Assembly: GCA_028023455.1 (NCBI GenBank)
Contig: JAQFVV010000023.1
Location: forward strand, 1,258,501-1,322,500
DNA length: 64,000 nucleotides
DNA from: Epiperipatus broadwayi
Lineage: Eukaryota; Onychophora; Udeonychophora; Euonychophora; Peripatidae
Direction: 5' to 3'
In this document: one piece after another, positions 59,701 through 64,000 of the stretch
How the letters are laid out: every line of letters begins with the position of its first letter
Position numbering within the stretch: the first letter of the stretch is position 1
Notes under the pieces: generated by a model
Database searches by the model: none
What the model was told of the DNA's origin: nothing
The model's input: only the letters and a program-made list of their open reading frames with translations
Program-made: the position numbers and the translations under genes

Positions 59701-61732
59701 GTTCAATTATTTTCCTTACGGGTGTATTTTATTTAGAGAATAGTAAGAGTATAAGTTATTAGAAGTAATATCAGGGTCATAGAATCAATTTGCTGTTTCT
59801 TTGTGAATGTGAGTTTGAAAGTGTGATCTATTGTACTGATGCATTGGTCTGATTTAGCTTTACATAGCTAGTTGAGAGCCAAAAATAATTATAAAGTTGA
59901 ATTTTGAATTTGAAAAATAAAACATGTGCATCAAAGTTCCAGTTCATAGCCAGATTCGATCTTCGCTGGAATGGTAAGCCAACTAAAATGCTACTCCTGT
60001 GGGGACATTGGTAAATGATTTACATGTGTGTAGATGAGAGTATTATCAGTATGTATACCGATTCTTTAACATTTGAACAGCTATTTAATTCATGCTAGGG
60101 TAAGCAAATGCTGTAAAATATTTAAGATTTAAAATAAATTACCCAAGGCGTATTATATGATTTAATTGAGGCATAAATTATAAGTTCATTCCTTCATGGA
60201 AAGTGTTTTTCATGACCAATGTTAGCAACCGTAGAGTATATAATGTTAGAGTTTAAAATTATATTTAGGAAGTCAATAATGTGTTATTAGATTAAAATGT
60301 TACGTGAATTATTTAAAGATATGATTGTATAGCTATCTGTTCGCAGAATAAAAGTCAGTCCATAGCAGTTGTAAACCCCAGCTTATTGATAATTCAATGA
60401 TATTTTGTCTTATGAACAATTTATTAACATCTGACGTTTAATATTATTATTATTTTTTATGGTAAAGAAATGGGGAAAGCAGGCAAACCATGTAGATAAT
60501 GTAAATACGTTTTAGTTTATTATTATTAATAAAATGTCATTTTTTAAATAAAATCTTGTTTGTGTCTCAATGTTTTGTGGATCTAATAAATTCTGGAAAT
60601 CCTAATCATACACCAATACACTATTATTTAAATTTAATTATGATGTAATCAATTACACTACACCCGGGTTAAATTATTTAGGAGATTATTTTAAAAATTT
60701 CATTATCAAATTTGATAGAAGAGAAAATTATTTTAACACTACAAACTCAAATAAAGATGTGTGGAATACAAGTAAATTAATTTTTAAAGTTTATAGTATG
60801 CAGTAGGATTGTTGTATAGTATAGAGTACGATGGGTGGACATAAAATTCCTTCTCCATCAGCTGTATTCGAATACCTTCCCAGGTAAATTACTAGTTAAA
60901 ATTTCTAAGTTATTAAAGCGTCCATGGTTTTTTGCCAATAAAATCTATAGTTAAAATTTAATCTTAATTATTTGGAAAGATAGAAAGTGGACATTGGCTA
61001 GGTTAAACTAAGCCAAGGTCGACTACCATTGTCATCCCTGGGAGTGTATTCATGTATCACTAATAATTCATCTCCTAGTGTTAATTTTCACACCTTGCTG
61101 TTCTTGATGCCCAGAGATGACATTAACATACTGTAGAGAAGAGTTAGCAAAGTGAAAACTAATCGGAAAATAAAGAAAGAAGTTTATAATGAGTAATTAC
61201 AAATATTCGCAAAATTGTATTATGAATGAAAGCATGGTAGAGTGATGGAAAATGAGGATGATGATGGGCATGGAAATAGGTTAAATTTCCTTAAATTTTA
61301 ATTGTGGCTTTAATGTTGGATGGATGGGGAAGTATGCTGAGAGAGTTAGTGTAAAATGTGGATTTGAGATGAGATTTCCCTCCTCTCCAATAAAGATAAT
61401 AAATTACGAGATTATTATTCTTAGTAAGGTCACTCTCAGTGATTATTCGTTAAATTGCTTATTAGTTAACCCATTCGTCGGATATTAATGTAGATAATTA
61501 AATAAATTATTAGTAGATAATAAAGAAATAAATAGATTTTCCATTAAAGTTGCAATTTGGCGTTCTGGCAATTTTATTATATGCTGGCTCATCATCATCG
61601 ATTTCGAGACCATCCACTTTGAAGGTTACATATGTGTGCATGCGAGGTAGAGAGAGAAATTGCAAGGCTAAGGCTGAGGATGTATAGGTTATGAAGGGCC
61701 AATTTCTTATGTTACAATATATATATATGTAA
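56716..61732. other. unassigned AT-rich DNA
   Basis: No recognisable gene. G homopolymers of 13 and 9 bases lie at 57292-57304 and 57365-57373, odd in such AT-rich sequence. The remainder shows no repeat landmarks that I could match elsewhere in the window and may be host intergenic or intronic DNA. Confidence 0.4.
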
Positions 61733-62222
61733 ACAAACTACGCTTGACGGTGTTTTTGGTAGAACGCCATCTATTGTCATAAATACAAGCGTTAGCAAGT
61801 TTTAACTTTTGTTTTTCATAAATGTACCTTTGAGATCTTTCTTGCAGTGTTATATATTGCAGAGGCTTCTACTATGTGGTGATGCTGAACTGAAATCAGA
61901 CCCATGTAGCTGTCTGGCTTGCTATGCTGAGTTTGAAGACATTACGTGTCTAAAAGATTCACGCTTGCAAGCTGAATAGAAACGGTTTCATAAGTGCTCA
62001 GAGTTTGTGTTTAGATCTATTTTCTTATTCCTGTCCTTCACTGATGATAGCAAATAGCTTGAAATCATGATCTGAAGGTGGAATTAAAGTTAGAGATAGT
62101 GAGTGCTTGCTCTGACAATTATGTAAACAAACTATGCTTGACGGTGTTTTTGGTAAAACACCATCTATTGTCATAAATACAAGCATTAGCAAGTTTTAAC
62201 TTGTGTTTTTTTGTTTTTCATA
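61733..62222 (-). repeat. ~390-bp unit array, 1.25 units (family M relative)
   Basis: ACTACGCTTGACGGTG near 61739 recurs as ACTATGCTTGACGGTG near 62130, a period of ~392 bp. Inside, in reverse orientation relative to 8.2 kb, lie TTGCAGAGGCTTCTACTAT and TCAGACCCATGTAGCTGTCT. It ends at an AT run like the 37-38.5 kb block. Confidence 0.75.
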
Positions 62223-62623
62223 TATATATATATACAATAATCAAATATGTTTAAAAATACATATATACAAGCAACAAAGATTATAAATTATAAAATTATC
62301 ATAAAAAAGCCTTTTTCAGCAAATTATGTTTTTTGCCCTTTTCAATATGTCTCCACGATTTAAAGCACATACAGCGACATCTATATCAATACATGACAGA
62401 AGACAGATAAACATATATTAAAACAAACGTTTTGCTATGTTTCAGATATGTATTAGGCTAAAAGGGGTGTTCACTTAAAAAATTCTACTTCAAATTAATT
62501 TAGAAATTTTGTTAATTTAATTTTATGTCAAATATATGTTTTAAAAGAAGGATTACATGTATATACCCACAAAGACACATGAATCGATGAAATAATTTTA
62601 TTTTCTAAAAGTAATGTAAAGAT
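62223..62623. other. unassigned AT-rich DNA
   Basis: Contains an AT run and no motif that I recognise. Confidence 0.4.
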
Positions 62624-63283
62624 TTGAAACACCAGGCACTGTTAAACCTTGAGCCTAATTGTAAATATAGGGATTTGAACTCAGACTTTCAAGCCCTTTC
62701 ACTATCAACACTATCTCATACTACTGATACACATGACCACACACATGCAGAAAAGATAAATAATCATCAATATACATATTTTATGCTAAGCCAGCAGTCA
62801 TCAGTTGGTCCAGATTATCGTCTCCCATATATATATATATATATAATCAGTGCTCAGTCTATATTAAGATAGCACATCCTTACACTTTAATGGACAGGCT
62901 TCAAAGTACTCCAACTTCCAACTCTTCAGCCATCCATATCATTGAAAATCTGATGTTAGAAATTCCCAAATCCCATGCTGATGCCAATATTATTGTCTTA
63001 CCCATGTTGACCTGAAGTCACTCTGACCCCTCATGTATAGGACAGCATCCATTTAAATACATAGAACAGGGATAGGCAGAATGCAGGTTTAATATGTAAG
63101 ATTTGAAACACCAGGCACTCTTAAAGCTGGAGCCTAATCAGCATGGGATTTGGGAATTCTATCATCATATTTTCAATGGTATGGATGGCTGAAGAGTTGA
63201 AGGTTGGGGTACATTGAAGCCTGTCCATTAAAGTGTAAGGATTTACTATCTTAATATAGACTGAGCACTTATTATATATATAT
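62624..63283. repeat. composite repeat: family S (minus), module X, inverted module X
   Basis: 62624-62840 is a minus-oriented family S copy containing AGGGATTTGAACTCAGAC (reverse complement of a B-box-like motif). 62845-63085 is module X. 63095-63283 restarts with AGATTTGAAACACCAGGCAC and then runs as the reverse complement of ~62860-63000, making an inverted repeat. At 27.7-28.1 kb the modules occur as X then S, so they probably form a longer tandem unit. Confidence 0.7.
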
Positions 63284-64000
63284 TGTAACGATATATAGAT
63301 ATGTCGTTACATTAATTTAAAAGAAAAACAAAGTTCGCAAATAAAAATAAATGTATTAAAAATCTATAAAAAAACTAGACGCTAAAATTAAAATGTTGTT
63401 AAATATATATATTCGCACAGATGCTAAACTTTAAAAATATTTTTTTTCATAAAAAAAAAAAAAGTATTTGAACATATTTTTTTTAATAAAAAAATACAAG
63501 GTTGAAATATAAAAATATTTTAATAAAAAAATAACGTAAGTTAAAGTAAAAACAGGTATTAATTAATTCCTGTAATCTGTAAATGGAAATGATGTTTATT
63601 AATTATCTAAAAGCTGTGTAATTAAAAAGTCAGATGAAAAGTTAGATAAGAGAAGAAAGAAATTTTAGCTTGACCAATGGAAGCATTAAGCCTTGGCTCG
63701 GACTTTAACGAAAGTGATAGACTAGTGACGTTTTGTTCATTGAATCCTTGTGGATAATATAAAAAGGGAAATACAGTTTTTTTCGGACAGTTCCAGCATT
63801 GTGTGTTTGAGATGTGGTATGACGCACTTACCACACTCTCTATAAAAAAAAAAATGAAAAGACTGTGATACCAGAACAGAACCAGCTAATGCTACCTCCA
63901 AAATATCAGACCGGTCTTCCAGGAAAGTCTCCGTGGGAATTGCCAACGAGAACATTATCTTCCAATGGACTCTTCTACTGTAAGCAATAGAACTGAACAA
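63284..64000 (+). mobile_element. possible 5' LTR of another retroelement, cut by the window edge
   Basis: Begins TGTAACGATATATAGATATG and soon TCGTTACA, right after an AT run; TGTAACG-type starts are common for animal Gypsy LTRs. A CCAAT box and TATA-like box follow (listed separately). A plus frame with MDSSTVSNRTEQ opens at 63965 and runs off the window. No second LTR or primer-binding site is visible here, so a host gene promoter remains an alternative. Confidence 0.3.
63672..63790 (+). promoter_or_regulatory. Pol II promoter-like CCAAT and TATA arrangement
   Basis: GACCAATGG at ~63672 is followed about 80 bp later by ATAATATAAAAAGGG at ~63754-63768, which is CCAAT/TATA spacing seen in animal promoters. 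Transcription would start near 63790-63800 heading right. The surrounding 63640-63960 sequence is notably less AT-rich than the preceding region. This could drive a host gene or an LTR element. Confidence 0.35.

Noticed and set aside
63622-64000. Minus-strand 70- and 87-codon frames at the right edge
   Set aside because: No motif; they run opposite to the better supported rightward promoter arrangement.

Overview
This window looks like AT-rich intergenic or intronic DNA from a repeat-laden animal genome. The repeat complement (an RTE-type LINE with an ATG-repeat tail, several Penelope-like elements, a SINE-like family with a tRNA B-box-like motif, ~345- and ~390-bp tandem units, many AT/ATG/AAT microsatellites) fits a mollusc and is most reminiscent of octopus. 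The organism assignment is inference. I see no complete host protein-coding gene, rRNA, tRNA gene or CRISPR array, and nothing bacterial.

Layout, left to right. 0-8 kb: a decayed LINE reverse-transcriptase fragment at the left edge, then unassigned AT-rich DNA with short tandem duplications. 7.8-9.3 kb: a Penelope-like element (PLE) 3' end followed by a ~390-bp tandem array. 9.55-23.5 kb: a minus-strand LTR retrotransposon remnant with two long, diverged LTRs, a primer-binding site and a broken gag. Its left LTR carries three nested insertions: a ~1.1 kb segment with inverted-repeat ends and an unrecognised decayed protein remnant, a full-length RTE LINE with an open 956-codon frame and 13-bp target duplications, and a three-unit ~345-bp tandem array. 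The right LTR serves as a paralogous empty site for all three. 23.5-24.6 kb: a second type of PLE 3' end with strong hairpins and a hammerhead-like motif. 24.7-30.7 kb: SINE-like copies, an inverted ~345-bp-related array, a leader fragment of the LTR element and a 5'-truncated RTE copy. 30.7-37 kb: low-information AT-rich DNA with a long AAT microsatellite. 37-38.5 kb: a large palindrome of ~390-bp units.

39.5-50.3 kb is a cluster of PLE copies: one truncated copy bounded by a ~113-bp inverted repeat, one copy with a long RT/GIY-YIG reading frame, and a composite of head-to-tail and head-to-head copies. The composite has been hit by a 1.0 kb TA-flanked inverted-repeat transposon and by a 1.9 kb palindromic satellite block with 13-bp flanking duplications. 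50.3-64 kb: mostly unassigned AT-rich DNA with SINE-like copies, another ~390-bp array copy and, at the right edge, a CCAAT/TATA promoter-like region that may be the start of another LTR element.

The elements do not cooperate as a pathway; the window is best read as a stratigraphy of nested insertions. The most rewarding items are the unrecognised coding remnant at ~9.99-10.77 kb, the PLE cluster with its shared 13-bp motif downstream of the stop codons, and the apparently intact RTE.
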